Origin: Dolomedes plantarius
Taxonomy: Eukaryota; Arthropoda; Arachnida; Araneae; Dolomedidae
Assembly: GCA_907164885.2 (NCBI GenBank)
Contig: OU015490.1
Span: 13,958,495-14,022,494 of the forward strand
DNA length: 64,000 nt
Direction of reading: 5' to 3'
A model generated the notes under the pieces. It saw only the letters and a program-made list of their open reading frames with translations, did no database searches and was not told where the DNA came from. Of this stretch, positions 23,383 through 34,183 are shown in pieces. A program made the translations under genes and the position numbers. Position 1 is the first letter of the stretch, and each line of letters begins with the position of its first letter.

Positions 23383-23465
23383 TTATAAGTCTTTTAGACT
23401 CATAGGCAATGTCTGGTGTGGCTTCCTTTTGTCCTGTCGTGGAGTCGTCAGTTAGGACTTTGGTC

Positions 23466-24834
23466 TTATTCTGCCAGGTCATAGTACTTTTTTATACGGA
23501 GGACAGGGACAACCTGTCTCGTTTTTCGTCTTCGCGGTGATGGCTCTAACTTCTCGATTTCATATGTGACATCAGATAGTCGTTGCACAACTCGGTATGG
23601 GCTAAAATACCGCTTTAGCAGATTCTCTGATAGACCAACTTTCCTTACTGGGTTGAAGACCCAAACAAGATCTCCAGGATTGTACAATACGCCCCCGTGT
23701 CTAGAGTCATACCGGGTTTTGCCCCTCTGTTGTTCTTCTAATGTCCTGATTCGGGTAAGCTGTCTTTATTCTTCGGCTTGAGTGACGAGTCGACTGGCAG
23801 TCATTTTCTGAATCGTGAATGCTGTACGGTAACACTGTGTCGAGTGTTGTTTCAGCTTCTCAACCATGAAGAAGATAGATAGGTGTTAAACCAACGGTTT
23901 CCTGTTTCGCGGTATTGTAAGCGAAAGTAACAAAAGGAAGAATCTCATCCCAGTTGTTTTGTTCTACTCCGACGTACATTGCTAATACACGCTAACGTTT
24001 TATTGAACCGCTCTGTTAACCCGTTTGTTTGGGGGTGGTATCCTGTAGTCATCCTGTACATAGAGTTACATTTAGTTCTGTCACCAGCTTGGACTGGAAC
24101 ACTTTGCCTTGATAGGTTAGAATCACTCGAGGTGCTCTGTGTTTCAACACGATTTCTTCAGTGATAAATTTGGCCACTTCCGGAGCTTCGGCTGTTGGTA
24201 GAGCTTTTGTCACTGCAAAACGAGACAGGTAATCTGTACACACGATAATCCATTTATTTCCTCTTGTTGACTTGGGGAACCTTCCCAGAAGATCCATGCC
24301 AACGTGCTGAAAGGGCACGGTTGCGGGTGGAATCAGTACAAGGAGACCGGGTGGTTTCTAAGGAACTGATTTCCTCCTTTGACATTCCCGGCAGTGTACA
24401 ATGTAGCGACGTACACTTCTACAGAGTCCGGGTCAAAAGCATCGCTTCCGAATTCTGTCGTATGCTCTTGCAAAGCCTAAATGTTTAGCAGTTGGAGCGT
24501 CATAGAAATGCTGCAAAATTTCGAGACGGAGGTACTTGGGGATAATGGGTAAACATTTCTTTCCGGACAGATCCAAATTCTTCTTGCAGAATACTCCATC
24601 TATCAGATTGAAGCGATTTGTCACCGGCTCTGCCTTTTCTTGAGCATAATTTATTTTAGATAGTTCTGGATCTTTCCTTTGTTCGACGGCAATATCTGAA
24701 AAGGCAGTTAGGGCATCCAATCGCTTCTTCTTCCACGGGGTTTCTTGAAAGACTGTCGGCATCCTTGTGCTTCTTGCCACTTTTATAAGTAATTTCAAAG
24801 TTATATTCCTGAAGACATAGAACCTACCTAGCAA
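23466..24834 (-). pseudogene. Gypsy RNase H tail, integrase and C-terminal domain
   Basis: Shows an integrase zinc-binding region (FYDAPTAKHLGFARAYDRI, with the His/Cys spacing partly intact), then the catalytic core beginning MPFQHVGMDLLGRFPKS. There DLLG marks the first Asp, IIVCTDYLSRF follows, and the second Asp region reads ILTYQGKVF in place of the usual SDxGxxF. The last part (23687-23466) has a GPY/F-type module (KRYFSPYRVV) and ends KKYYDLAE. Several frame changes and the altered catalytic region show it is dead. It is the 3' portion of pol. Confidence 0.85.
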
Positions 24835-26313
24835 GTTTTTCCGCCGGGTCTTTAAGCCCTGTGAGCCAGCAGAGGGAGTGATGGTTGGTTATACAATTTT
24901 AAAGAATCTTTCATACAGATATGGGCGAAACTTAGTACTAGTCCATACGGCCGCAAGGCATTCCCGTTAAATTGTGGAGTAATTCTTCTCAGCCTTTGTT
25001 AGGGTTCTTGATGCATAAGCAATTACTTTTTCCTTTTCCTTCTGTATCTGGACTAAAGCCACTCTAGCCCTTAGCCACTGACATCGGCATGTATTTCCGT
25101 AGGAGCCTTTTCCTCAAATAATCCGAGTATAGGGTCAGAAATAGGGGCAGTCTTCAGGTTTTCGAAAGATTTTATTTGGTCCAAACACCAGGCAAATTTT
25201 GAATCACCTTTAAGAAGTTCTTGGAGAGTTGGGCTCTGTAACAAAAATTCTTAATAAATCGACGATAGTAGGAGCATACACCTAAGAAAAGTCTTATATG
25301 AAGTAGGTTCTTGGGAACAGGAAAATTCTTGACTGCTCTTACTTTTTCTGGATAAGGCTTTATACCATCTTCCGACACAACATGTGCCAGAGGGGTTATC
25401 TGTCGGACACCAAACACGCACTTTTTGGTATTTAAAACAAATCCTGCTTCTTGGATGCATTGAAGAACAGTTTTCAAGCATCGCAGGTGGTCTTTGAAGG
25501 TTTGGGGAAAAAAATAATGTCGTCAGGATAGCAAAGGCACATTGTCCATTTTAGGTGTCGTAACAAATTGTCCATCATCCTTTCAAATGTGGCTGGCGCA
25601 TTACACAATCCCAAAAGGCATGACGTTGAATTCGTATAAGCCTTCTGGAGGGGTGAACGCCGTCTTTTCTCGGTCTGCCTCGTTAACTTCTTAATTTGCC
25701 AATATTCTGAGGATAAATCCATGGAGGAGAAAAATTGGGACCCTTACATACAATCAAGTATATCGTCGATGTGAGGAAGGGAGTACACATCTTTCTTAGT
25801 CACTTAGTTGAACCGTCTGTAGTCCACACAAAATCACCAACTGTTAAGACCACAGGGGAGGACCATGGACTCTCAGAGGGCCGTATAATTCCACGTTCTA
25901 GTATTTTCTCCACTTCATGATGAATTGCACGACATTCGATTGGGGACACGCGATACGCTCTTTGACTCTGCGGCAGGTGGTCACCTGTATTAATTCGATG
26001 TTTCACAGCGACTCGTGGAGATTCAGTTTTCTTCCACTCCTTAAATGCTCCTGAATACTCTTGAAGCATGGCTACGTCTTCGCTTCTGATCAGCATTAAA
26101 GTCAGGTTCGATCATCAGCGAGAATTCAATTGATTGCTTTCCCTCGGCTAATTCGGTAGCTGCCGATGACGCTTCCGAAATGACTGCTGTGCTGTCGAGA
26201 TAGAATGGTTCTGCAAATTCAACGCACATACCTTGAGGGACACTCTTGCTGTGGCCGTTGACGACCAAAATTTTGATTTTTCCGAGTGTCAAAGTGACAA
26301 GTGTCGAAGACAT
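24835..26313 (-). pseudogene. Gypsy reverse transcriptase/RNase H, frameshifted
   Basis: RT landmarks appear across frames: ERGIIRPSESPWSSPVVL (26000-25900), a degraded DFVWTTDGSTK for the usual RFCVDYRxLN, LSSEYWQIKK, GLCNAPATFERMMDNLLR, and the active site reading YPDDII instead of YxDD with a bulky residue. The thumb/connection follows with VRAVKNFPVPKN and LFLGVCSYYRRFIKNF. An RNase H region lies at about 25140-24840. There are multiple stops. Confidence 0.85.
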
Positions 26314-26333
26314 GAAAATTTCTGTTTTGAAAG

Positions 26334-26834
26334 CTAACGGCTTGTATCAGTTGACAATCTCGTCCACGGCGCCTTCTCTACAGGGATTCTGTACATTTTC
26401 ATTATGGAGTAGGTCGGTATTTCGTAGTCTTTCATAGAGCACAGACTTAAAGGTTTGATAAATGCCTTCTCTCGAGCGGCTTCAACGTCGTCAAGAGTAA
26501 GTTCTGATCGGCCACAGTCTATGAGAGCTTCTGACGCCTGCAAGAAGTTCCATCCCAAGATGACGTCATGGCTGCATTCTGGCAATACGACGAACTCAAA
26601 AGGATGTATTCTGCCATTTATTCCAATTTGGAGGGTACATTTCCCTTCCATCTATACATAACTTCCGTTGGCGACTTTAAGGACGGTGGAATTACGAATG
26701 GGGAACATCGGTTTAAGATGGTGACGGAATTTCTCGGACACCACAGATGATGACGCTCCGGAATCCACAAGCGCTTTCACCGGCAAGTTGTCGACAGTAA
26801 CGTCCAAATGATTCGCTCTCATCTTTGCGTCCAC
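26334..26834 (-). pseudogene. Gypsy aspartic protease region
   Basis: The protease active-site signature is visible as ALVDSGASSSVVSE at about 26775-26730. The downstream flap/ILG motif appears as HDVILGWNFLQASEALIDC in the next frame. One frameshift separates the two parts. The position between the gag zinc knuckle and RT is canonical. Confidence 0.85.
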
Positions 26835-27101
26835 CTGAAGATTTGGAAAACCAGCGGCTTTGACCCCACAGAAGATCGCATCGCTTAGTTTTCCTCACTT
26901 CGGTGGCTGGGAGATCGGCTGGAACTGCGACGGCCATATGGAGATGGTGATCTATCGGCGTATTGAGGATCCTCTTCGGTTTGGGCTGGATGTCAATTCT
27001 CTGGCTTCTTGTCGGCTGGACTCATCCACGAAATTTCGTGATTGCGGCTGACTGTTGGTTACTTGTTGGTTTCGGTAGGCTTCGAAAATGGCTCTTCGGT
27101 C

Positions 27102-28142
27102 TCAACAGTAATGAATTACATGGCCAGGTATACCACAGTGGAAACAAACAGGTCTGTTATCGTCTGTCCTCCAAAGGTCTGTCTGCCTGGGGGTAACTGC
27201 AAGTTCTGTAGGACGTCGAGGTCGCTGCACAGCTGCAGAGTATGTCGAAGGATGTCTTTGTGTCAGAGTTCTTCCACTTCCTTCCACCGGCGGACGAGTG
27301 ACTGGACATAATGCACTCTAGACTTCTTCCCAAATCATTTCGTCAAGGGATGGGGTTCAAATGGAGGAGGCTGTAGTGTTGATTCTGCTAGACGCTGTAC
27401 TTCTTCCCCCACAATCTGTCTAATTAATGTCACTAAGCCGTCGTTTGTTCCTACTGATGCCATGGGGACGACATTTGGCAATCTAGTAAACCCGTGCTTA
27501 GTAATGCGCCGTTGATTCATCTGTTCGATACACTGGCATTCCGTGATGAATGTTGACGTTGAGCCAATGTCCTTAACAAGTAGGGACTGGTGCATGTCCT
27601 CCGCGATGCCTTTCATTAGATGGGAAACTTTGTCGCTTTCAGACATTTGAGGATTAATTTTATGACAGAGTTCTAACACATTTTGAATGTAGAACTGTGT
27701 TCTCTCCCCGGTTTTCTGGGCTCGGCTCTTGAGTTCTTGTTCAGCTTGTTTGATGAATAGGTTCTTGGGTCCAAAAGTACTCTTGAGCTGCTCTTGGAAT
27801 TTTCCCTGTGAATTTAATTTTTCTTCGTTGTTTTGTACCAAAGCCTGGCTGTACCGTTAAGGAAGAAGTAGGCATTGGCAAGGCACATCCTGTCGTCCCA
27901 TCGGTTGAATTTTGCTATACGTTCGTATTCTTTGAGCCACGCAGTAGGGTTTCTTCAGCTTCACCATGGAAGATTGAGGGTGTTCTAACTGGCTGTGTCA
28001 AAAGGAATCCTGGATGTGTTTGGCTGGAAGTTTCCTCTGGCATCTTTCCTTGGAATCTTTGTCTGACCGCTGCAGGAAGGAGTCCGTATTCAGGTGGCAA
28101 TTGCTGTAGCCGACGGCTTCTGCGTTCCTCACTTTCTGCCAC
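27102..28142 (-). pseudogene. Gypsy gag with one visible zinc knuckle
   Basis: The gag start (MAESEERRSRRLQQLPPEYG) lies 37 bp inside the 5' LTR. It continues after a frameshift as a 168-aa open stretch (27841-27335). That stretch has the retrotransposon gag pattern: KTGERTQFYIQNVLELCHKI, SDKVSHLMKGIAEDMHQSL. A CCHC knuckle CFHCGIPGHVIHYC follows at about 27145-27102. The pieces are in different frames. Confidence 0.8.
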
Positions 28143-28179
28143 GATGGATCCAGATCGGTACTCGGCGTCTCCATCAAAA

Positions 28180-28497
28180 TGTCACGTGAAAACTAATGAG
28201 ATGGTATCTTAAATGAACAGACGTAAAGTATAGAAATGACAATTTATTTGAAACACAGCAATGACGTGCTATCGAGTTGATCGTACACAACAGGACTGAC
28301 TCTCAACTGGAGTGCAGCAACTTAAATACCCTAACAGCACATTCTACAAATATTCAAATTAATTAAATTTACATAAACTGAAGCGTTCTGGAAATTTCCA
28401 GAAATGAGATTTAAATTAAATAAAGAAAACTCAGCCCGCGACCGGCGGGATTCAGACCAGGGACCAAGCGCTCCAAAGGCAGCGTCGCTACCTCACA
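28180..28497 (-). repeat. Gypsy 5' LTR (318 bp)
   Basis: Same length as 21286-21603, with matching ends. The gag start is 37 bp inside it. A primer-binding site cannot be assigned with confidence. Confidence 0.9.
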
Positions 28498-28500
28498 GCC

Positions 28501-28561
28501 GTTTCAAACCCGGTGAAACAAGAGAAACAAAGAGACGTTCATTTTATTCAAGATACACTTA
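28501..28561 (+). repeat. Left flank of the Tigger insertion, dispersed repeat
   Basis: Matches the inverse of 160-235 and joins without a gap to 30309-30488 when the Tigger element is removed. Confidence 0.7.
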
Positions 28562-30308
28562 GGGTAGGTGTCCCAAATATCGCCTACTCTAACTTTTTTT
28601 CGACATTTCATCCATTTTTTAGTTTCTGGTTAGGCTTTAAACTCAAAAGAACATCCCTAAAAACTATTTCCTTTGGTATCCTGAGATCAACCAGCTCCAA
28701 AACTAGTGCCAGTTTAAGTTATGTAGCTGCATTGGAAAAATTGAAATTTCCAGTGAACCCCAGAGCGGTTCCTAATATCGCCTACCTCTGTTCCTATTAC
28801 CGCCTACCATGCGAAATTAGGAGCACCTATTAAAAGGCGTTGCTAGCAAAGTCTTTCTGAGCAAGATTGAATACTGGAGTTGTATGAGAGGGGGAGAGGT
28901 AAAAGATAAGAAGAAAAACTCAAATAAAAAACAGAACAAAGAACAGAAAATCTATTGTGGAAAAAGTTAAACTGTAGTAATACCAATAATTTGAGCCTAT
29001 TTTGAAAACTTAATCATTCAAACATAAGGAACATATATATTTCCTGCACTCTCCACTCGCTGCATCACAATATTTGTAGTTCCACTCAAAGCAGGAGGTA
29101 CTCATGAGCCACTCCTGACCACAGCTTCAACCTCTCTGCCGATGACATTTTGTATACAGATGATTTCCCTTTCGAGCAAATCATCTGTACATTTTTACTT
29201 TGGACAGTTGTAATGCCCGTTTCGCCAACATTTCATCAACAACAAGTTCTGGAAGGGTTGCAGTTATTTTTCTCAAGTTCTGCTTTAAGAATTGTAAAGA
29301 AGGATTTCACGTTTTCTTCAGTGAACCCTAGGATTCTGGCTCTTGACAATGACTGTGGAGTTCTGATTGTCAATTGGGTAGCGTTCCTTTTCACACACGA
29401 ATTCGTTCACTTTCGACCAGCCGAGTTTGTTTTTCAGAGAAGGGGTGGGGAAGATTGATTCTCAAGGCAAGTTGGTAGGCCATCTCCTTAACATCGTTTC
29501 GAGTCAAACCAAATGAATAGGATTCCATTTCCTTGCAGTAGTTAACTAGCTCCTTTTCCAAATCATCCGTCAGTACAGGTTTCCTCCCAAGTTTCTTTCT
29601 CACCACTATTCTAACCTCGGCAGTTCCATCGTTTTTCTCATTCACATCTTTTCTAATATTGTGCTCATGAATCGTAGATCTTGGAACGTCAAACTGTTTG
29701 GAAGCCTTTAACGTTCCTATTTCTTTTTTCAAAACTGCCTGACATGCGGCCTGCAGACTCGACGTAATCCATGTCTGTCTATTTTTAATATCCTTTTGGA
29801 ATCTTAGACAAGAGGCCTCCAACAAAAAAAGAACGGAAAGTGTAATAAAATAACTGAAATTAAAAATGAAATGAAAATGGAATATTTAGTTTTTAATTAA
29901 AGTAGCTGTTCCAAATATCACCTGGTAGGCGAGATTAGGAACACAACACAGTCAACATAATCATGCTAAGAACGAAGTTTAAAACGCAGTTTAAAAAAAA
30001 AATAATAGCACCTCTGTATTCTGTTTAATGCACTTTCAAACTGTATAAGCAAAATTAGAATTTGGATGCACCTACCTGTTCATTCACTGGATTCTTTGGA
30101 GCCAAAGTCTACTAAGACTACAGCCGAAACAACTTCCGACGCCATATAGTTTCTGTTGTCAGTGATAAGAGCGTTGTCGCTAGTACCTCTGTTAGTACAA
30201 ACCCAGAGCTAAGAAGTTACTGCATTTTCTCATACATAGCGCGAATCGTACTTTGGAAACACGAGTAGGCGATATTAGGCACAGGGGCGATATTTGGGAC
30301 ACCCACCC
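28562..30308 (-). mobile_element. Tigger (pogo) element, 1,747 bp
   Basis: Ends 'gggtaggtgtcccaaatatc' in inverted orientation, flanked by TA at 28560-28561 and 30309-30310. The boundaries are confirmed by the uninterrupted paralogue at 1-240. Subterminal copies of 'aatatcgcctac' occur at both ends, as in Tigger families. The transposase on the minus strand is truncated. Confidence 0.9.
29080..29825 (-). pseudogene. Tigger transposase, N-terminal half
   Basis: The first 144 aa (29825-29391) hold a psq-like helix-turn-helix with TLKASKQFDVPRSTIHEH, then LTDDLEKELVNYCKEMESYSFGLTRND, typical of the CENP-B/Tigger DNA-binding half. After a frameshift the catalytic entry follows, with ARILGFTEENVKSFF and later NVGETGITTVQ, where the usual first catalytic Asp (NxDETG) reads Gly. 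The second and third catalytic regions are deleted, so it is inactive. Confidence 0.8.
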
Positions 30309-30488
30309 TATAGATATTTCAATATTTCAAGTGACGAGAGTGACTTTTCGACAACGAAAAACGACAGAAAACGGGCACCTTCGTTGTCTAGTAGTGATAC
30401 TGAATGACTGAATGTTACATATATGTATGCATAAATAAAAAATAAATTCAATTTATTTTTAACCCCTTCCGACTGCCGAACTTTTTTA
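30309..30488 (+). repeat. Right flank of the Tigger insertion, dispersed repeat
   Basis: Continues the repeat of 28501-28561 and matches the inverse of 1-158. Confidence 0.7.
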
Positions 30489-30709
30489 ATTAAAAAAATT
30501 ACCCGCATAAACATAATTAAAATATGATTTGTGGATTGGCTCTTACATGTTGATTCAAATTCCGCTGATCGAATTCAAATTTCAAAGGAAAATTTAGTTT
30601 TCTATTAAGTATATTTGGATGGAATCCGTTTTCCATATTTATATGATCACTGTATCGTTTTTTACACTGAAGTACCTTGAATGTATCCCCGGTGAAAAAA
30701 AAGAATAGA

Positions 30710-30712
<3 letters not shown>

Positions 30713-30780
<68 letters not shown>
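30713..30780. repeat. (TA)n microsatellite
   Basis: TA tract directly abutting the left end of the next Tigger element. The stretch 30489-30712 holds nothing recognised. Confidence 0.95.
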
Positions 30781-30785
<5 letters not shown>

Positions 30786-32182
30786 GTACCTCCCTTAACG
30801 GACACTCCCGAATAGCGGACACCTCTAATTAACGAACATTTTTACGAGTCCCAGTCCTTTTATGTAGGACAATCCATGTTATTCCCTCTGGATAGCGGAC
30901 ACTCCGAATAGCGGACAGGTATTTTTGAAAAACTTTCAATTATTTTGGCAAACATTTCAAAATTTTTCTAACAAGGAAGCTAAAAATATATGCTTATGCG
31001 CCTTTACACAGCCTAGATGTTTCCTTAGAAGCCTGGATGTTTCAAGAACATGGATCTGCGAAAACTTAGTGTTTCATGGAAGTCAAATAAGAAAGCGTGT
31101 ATGAACTCTGAGATAATGAGCGATTGGCTGGTGGAGTTAGACAACAAAATGAAAAAACAAAAGAGAAAAATCATTCTGTTCATGGGCAATGCTACTTCCC
31201 ATCCTGATCATTTAAAGCTCAAAAGTGTTAATTTAATTTTCTTGCCTCCTAACACCACTTCGATGCTAAAGCCACTTGATCGGGGAATTATCCGCAGCTT
31301 CAAAGTACGATACAGAAAGCTGCTTCTGAGACACGTGCTTTCACGGATTATCTCCTGCAAAACCAGCGAAGAGTTGGCAAAATTGGTATATGTTTTGGAT
31401 GCAATTTCCTGGACTACGTCAGTCCTTAAAAAGGTGGAACCTGGGTGCGTTCTAAAATGTTTTAAGAAGGTGGGATTTTTTAGTACAAGCGATGTAGCAA
31501 CTGACAGTACTACCGAAAAAAGCGAAAAGAACTTGCGGATCTAGTAGCCAATTTGGATTCAAATGTCAGCGTTGAAGAGGAAGTCAAGATCGACGACGAT
31601 TTATCCATTGAGGAAGAAAACCAGCATGTTTCCAATTTCATTCATCGGGACACCACTGATGCACTGGTCCTTTCTGAGGATGATGATTAGGAATCGCCAA
31701 TGGAAGACTGCAAAATCAAAGATTATTCGGAAGCAATGAAATACAGCGAACAATTAAAACAGTTCTTTCTGAACAATGAAGATTCGGAGGGACAAGCAAA
31801 CCTAAATCTTATGAAGATTCACCTTGAAAAACAAGTTTGCTGTGTTAAAAAGAGAAATTAAACTTTGTTTTGGAAGATTTTTTCCATAATTTTTTCAGTA
31901 GTAATTAAAATAATTTAGCTCCAATACATTGTATTTTGGGATTATTTAATGCAAGATAAAAGGATTATCCACAATTAAAAGGTAAAGTAGTAAATAGTTA
32001 TTATTTTCTTACCGAATTAATTTTTCCTTTTTAATTAAAATTGCAACCGTCATTTTCAATCAAATGTCAAACAGAAGTGCAAAAACTTTTTTTATAAAAA
32101 AGTTGTCCTCCCCAATAGCGGACACCTCCTAATAACGGACAAAACTTTTGGTCCCATGACTGTCCGCTTTTCGGAGGTACCA

Positions 32183-32185
<3 letters not shown>
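30781..32185 (+). mobile_element. Tigger element with 'cagtggtacctcc' ends
   Basis: The right end read inward is 'cagtggtacctccgaaaag' and the left end is 'tagtggtacctccctta'. Subterminal 'aatagcggacacctc' repeats occur at both ends. TA flanks both sides. It has lost the N-terminal half of its transposase. The 3' part contains an 'aattaaa' rich tail. Confidence 0.9.
31050..31861 (+). pseudogene. Tigger transposase, C-terminal half
   Basis: The 164-aa frame at 31050-31544 contains the DDE_1 core end: IILFMGNATSHP, NLIFLPPNTTSMLKPLDRGI and VRYRKLLLRHVL. In the family the first motif is LLxDNCxxH, so the second catalytic Asp is Gly here, while the third (KPLDRG) is kept. After a frameshift and a TAG, an acidic tail (EEEVKIDDDLSIEEEN) continues to about 31861. 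Not functional. Confidence 0.85.

Positions 32186-32223
<38 letters not shown>
32186..32223. repeat. (TA)n microsatellite
   Basis: TA tract between two transposon ends. Confidence 0.9.
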
Positions 32224-32226
<3 letters not shown>

Positions 32227-32440
32227 TGGCTCCCAAAAGTGTTCGTACACTTACGATTTTCAATGAAATAGGGGTCTATCCATTGATTAAAATGAATATT
32301 TTAGAATGGGTATTTAATAATAAGATCTATAATCTATTCTTAACAAAACTACATGAAATATTCTGAAAACATAGTAAAACTTTATTTTTAAGAAACCAAT
32401 ATACTCCACTGTATATATAATATACTCCACTGTATATATA
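32224..32440. mobile_element. Tc1-like end fragment
   Basis: Begins 'cagtggctcccaaaagtgtt', a classic Tc1-type terminus, after a TA. No transposase follows. 'tactccactgtatata' occurs twice near 32400-32430. Probably a truncated or deleted element. Confidence 0.6.
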
Positions 32441-32489
32441 ATATATATGTATACATATACAGAGAGAGATATTAGAAACAGCACGCACT

Positions 32490-33010
32490 TCTCGGTATAG
32501 AAATAGATCTCCCCCTTCGAAGGGGCTCCCCCCCCTCCACTCCCTCAAACGGGCGGCTGCCCCTCCCAGAAATGGACTCTTCCCTCGGGGCGCAGGGTAG
32601 GAGGGCGCAAGATGGGGCGGATCTCCTCTTCTCCGCGATCCCATTCACAGTCTCTCCCCGCTGCGGGTCGGAAGTGGTGCACTCCTGCGACTCCGGCCCC
32701 CCCGTTCTCTTGGATACTAGTCCTCCATACATAAAAATCCTACCTGCCTGAATCTCTACAACCTGTATATATATAGATACGTGTGTGTGTATATATATAT
32801 ATATATATATTTCGGAAATTCTTGACCGTTGCGTGCGTGCGTTCGACGTCCTGCGTAACAGGAGAGCGAGGAGCGGCCCGGATTCGCTGTAGAGCAGGTG
32901 AGCGGCAGACGATCATTTTATTTTTCTTCTTCTGCTTCACTCCCACGCGGGACACCCCCATTCACGCGAATTGAAGCGGCACGCTTCGGGAATGCTGACG
33001 AACGCCGTAT
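32490..33010 (+). promoter_or_regulatory. GC-rich patch with splice donor: candidate promoter/5' exon
   Basis: A rare CpG-containing GC-rich segment. After a short TA tract (32792-32811), the stretch 32820-32897 ends in GAGCAG|GTGAGC, a strong donor match. It lies upstream of, and on the same strand as, the Rnd-like exon at 61482. It could be an untranslated first exon of that gene; that link is speculative. No conserved open frame. Confidence 0.3.
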
Positions 33011-33107
33011 GTGTGTACACGAGGAAGCATACATGCAGTTGGAAACGCATGCATTGCATATACGTAGCAGTTATACATGTAGCAGTTACACATACATTCG
33101 CGAATTT

Positions 33108-33108
<1 letters not shown>

Positions 33109-33148
<40 letters not shown>
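33109..33148. repeat. (TA)n microsatellite
   Basis: Short TA tract. Confidence 0.9.
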
Positions 33149-33152
<4 letters not shown>

Positions 33153-33289
33153 GTGTCTGCATATAGAAAGGTAGACGTTATGAACTTTACATACACAAAT
33201 GCAGTCATTTAAAGAAGTAGCGAATTACCAGTTTGCTTTCGAAATCGCGTTCCATAATCAATCTATGCATGCATGAATTATATGTACAT

Positions 33290-33362
33290 ACTAGCTGGAA
33301 ACCCGCACTTCGCTACGGAGTACATTCAAATTAAATACAACGGTCAATGTATGCAATTAATG

Positions 33363-33405
<43 letters not shown>

Positions 33406-34106
33406 TTATTTATTTATTTATTTATTATAATAAATACGACGATCAATGTATACAATTGATGTAAAAAAACAAAAAAATATATTTATAAAAATCGTAAGGG
33501 ATATTTTTATAGACAAAATAATGTAGAAGAAAATATTCAAATTAAATCTAATAGGACATACTAAAGAATATAGTACAGTTTCAGGAACATATCTTTTACT
33601 GTATTTTAAAATTTTTTGGATAATGTCCAATCGTCTGCAGCATTAGCAAGAGAAAAAATATTTTTTTGTCTATTTCGTTATTGCACGTGACGATAAATTT
33701 ATTTAAAGTACTAGAAAAAGAAATCACGTGATCGGCATTTAATAAATTAAATTCTAAAAATGAATCTTTAAAAATTCCCCAAAAATCAGAAAATGAAGGT
33801 AAAGATTCGAAAAAGATTTCATTTTAAAGGAATTTTCAGGATCTTTCTCGTGATATAAAGTTTATAACCTTCAAATTATTATTTTAAATGCAAACTTATA
33901 AAAGTTACTAAAGCAGCTTAAAACTTTAAATTTAAAAAATCTAAGAAGAATTTTTCAAAAATCTTTCTTAGCTCACCCCTACACTATAAGAAGAATCGCC
34001 ATTCAAAATTTCAGCTCTTTAGGTCCAGCGGTTTGGTCTGTGCGTTGTATGTCAGTCAGTCAATCAGTCACTCAGTGAGTCAGTCAGTTACGGAACTGTT
34101 TTATAA
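33290..34106 (+). repeat. Interspersed repeat family X, copy B
   Basis: Same architecture as copy A: the 'ctagctggaaacccgcactt' head, a (TA)n(TTTA)n spacer at 33366-33426, a second 'caatgtatacaattgatg' block, and the 'cagtcagttacggaactg' tail. No open frame. Confidence 0.8.
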
Positions 34107-34130
34107 ATACAGATTACATGTATATATGTA

Positions 34131-34183
34131 TATATTTACTTACTTACTTACTTACACACACACATATATATATATATATATGG
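34131..34183. repeat. (TTAC)n(AC)n(TA)n microsatellite
   Basis: Short compound tract. The following 34184-35350 holds no recognised gene or repeat. Confidence 0.85.

Larger units (their letters stand above)
21286..28497 (-). mobile_element. Ty3/Gypsy LTR retrotransposon, decayed, with a nested element
   Basis: Two direct 318-bp LTRs bracket gag, protease, RT, RNase H and integrase remnants, all read on the minus strand and in the normal Ty3/Gypsy order. A TIR-bounded element (21779-23382) has landed 84 bp past the pol stop. No clear target duplication of the retroelement is visible (tatat on the left, gccgt on the right). The coding region has many stops and frameshifts. Confidence 0.9.
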
